Assembly (NCBI GenBank): GCA_900609035.2
Contig: UXAT02000010.1
Location: forward strand, 1-64,000
Source of the DNA: Candidatus Defluviicoccus seviourii
Lineage (GTDB): Bacteria > Pseudomonadota > Alphaproteobacteria > Rhodospirillales > Defluviicoccaceae
Direction of reading: 5' to 3'
DNA: 64,000 nucleotides
How positions within the stretch are numbered: the stretch's first letter is position 1; each line of letters opens with the position of its first letter. This document shows, piece by piece, positions 63,569 through 64,000 of the stretch. Made by a program: the position numbers and the translations under genes. The notes under the pieces are model-generated. The model worked only from the letters and a program-made list of their open reading frames with translations. It did not search any database and was not told the origin of the DNA.

Positions 63569-63672
63569 GGCTGCACCCTTTAGGTTTTTTTGTCGTCCCA
63601 CATTCGAAGCCGCGCGGCGGCGGGCGGAAAGACACTCTCGCGCCCACCCGCCCGCGCCGGGGTCAACCCGCG

Positions 63673-64000
63673 TCAGAAGCCGTAGGCAGCCGCGAGCTCT
63701 GGATCCTTCTTGGCCACCAGCTTGGCGAGATCGACGATCACCTTCGCCTGTTTCCAGGTCGCGTCGTCCTGCATCTTGCCGTCCAGCATGGCAACGCCTG
63801 AACCACCTGGCAGCGCTTCCAGGATACGCTTGGCAAACAACACCTCATCCACCTCAGGGCTGAACACGCGCTTCGCGATCGCGATCTGGTTCGGTGCCAG
63901 CGACCATGCACCGGCGCAACCCATGAGGAAGGCGTTGCGGAACTGCGCCTCGCATGCGGCCTCGTCCTTGATGTCGCCGAAGGGTCCGTAGAAGGCGCGC
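63673..64000 (-). CDS. mcl1: L-malyl-CoA / beta-methylmalyl-CoA lyase, C-terminal part (5' end outside window)
   Basis: The frame is open to the right edge, and 108 residues are visible. The block [20 protein letters not shown] is followed by [20 protein letters not shown], the CitE/Mcl signature in which the end of the barrel and the C-terminal lid bind CoA. The tail ends LAAAYGF. This family cleaves beta-methylmalyl-CoA to glyoxylate and propionyl-CoA, or malyl-CoA to glyoxylate and acetyl-CoA. Position directly before mch, 104 bases away, is the usual pairing. Residues for metal binding lie outside the window. Confidence 0.85.
   Translation of the reverse strand, partial: RAFYGPFGDIKDEAACEAQFRNAFLMGCAGAWSLAPNQIAIAKRVFSPEVDEVLFAKRILEALPGGSGVAMLDGKMQDDATWKQAKVIVDLAKLVAKKDPELAAAYGF

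Noticed and set aside
1-64000. tRNA, rRNA, CRISPR array, toxin-antitoxin or restriction system
   Set aside because: Scanned intergenic regions for cloverleaf ends, regular spaced repeats and known gene motifs; none could be supported.

Overview
The window is high-GC chromosomal DNA with dense, ATGA-overlapping operons. It most likely comes from an alphaproteobacterium of Rhodospirillales type (inference). Supporting signs are the aapJQMP amino-acid transporter, a direct-repeat LexA box (GAAC-N7-GAAC) in front of lexA, a serC leader RNA, a PmtA phospholipid methyltransferase, mesaconyl-CoA hydratase next to malyl-CoA lyase (ethylmalonyl-CoA pathway), a PHA phasin, and the xerD/aroK/aroB gene order. 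I saw no rRNA, tRNA, CRISPR array or complete insertion sequence.

Layout. 1-1.6 kb: a partial gene, a sulfatase gene cut off just inside its catalytic domain next to an IS-end-like repeat, and a small potassium-channel protein. 1.7-5.3 kb: an MBOAT acyltransferase with an SGNH-like partner (visibly less GC-rich) and a 1 kb non-coding stretch carrying copy A of a structured dispersed repeat. 5.3-17.3 kb: phasin, aapJQMP, corA, an acyl-CoA ligase, an isocitrate-lyase-family enzyme, gltX and gltA. 17.4-24 kb: serA (short type), an orphan phage terminase pair (TerS-TerL), then a promoter and leader RNA driving serC-serA (long type). 24-30.7 kb, minus strand: pmtA-psd-pssA (PS to PE to PC), a CobD/CobC-type aminotransferase, a YfgM-like protein, bamB and der. 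30.7-35.3 kb: lexA with its SOS-controlled promoter, comEC, the abasic-site protein YedK, and a cupin. 35.6-38.7 kb: a membrane Ser/Thr kinase overlapping an OmpA-like lipoprotein gene. 38.8-49.3 kb: a trehalose/glycogen block, treY-treZ-glgX divergent from a treS-maltokinase fusion. 49.4-53.3 kb: an HtrA protease and a two-component pair. 53.3-61.1 kb: EamA transporter, bolA, a DUF2889 protein, a CBS/CorC membrane protein, aroB, aroK, a 42-residue membrane protein, xerD and a HerA-like ATPase. 61.1-64 kb: a Sel1 lipoprotein with a basic tail, repeat copy B, mch and the 3' part of a malyl-CoA lyase gene.

How the genes work together. The phasin, acyl-CoA ligase, citrate synthase and mch/mcl genes point to a cell that stores PHA and assimilates acetyl-CoA through the ethylmalonyl-CoA pathway. 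The trehalose block gives two routes to trehalose: TreYZ from debranched glycogen, and TreS linked to maltose phosphorylation. The lipid genes form a complete phosphatidylserine to phosphatidylcholine series. The least explained elements are the two-hairpin repeat found 58 kb apart at 4.6 and 62.4 kb, and the terminase pair whose large-subunit stop codon overlaps the -35 box of the serC promoter.
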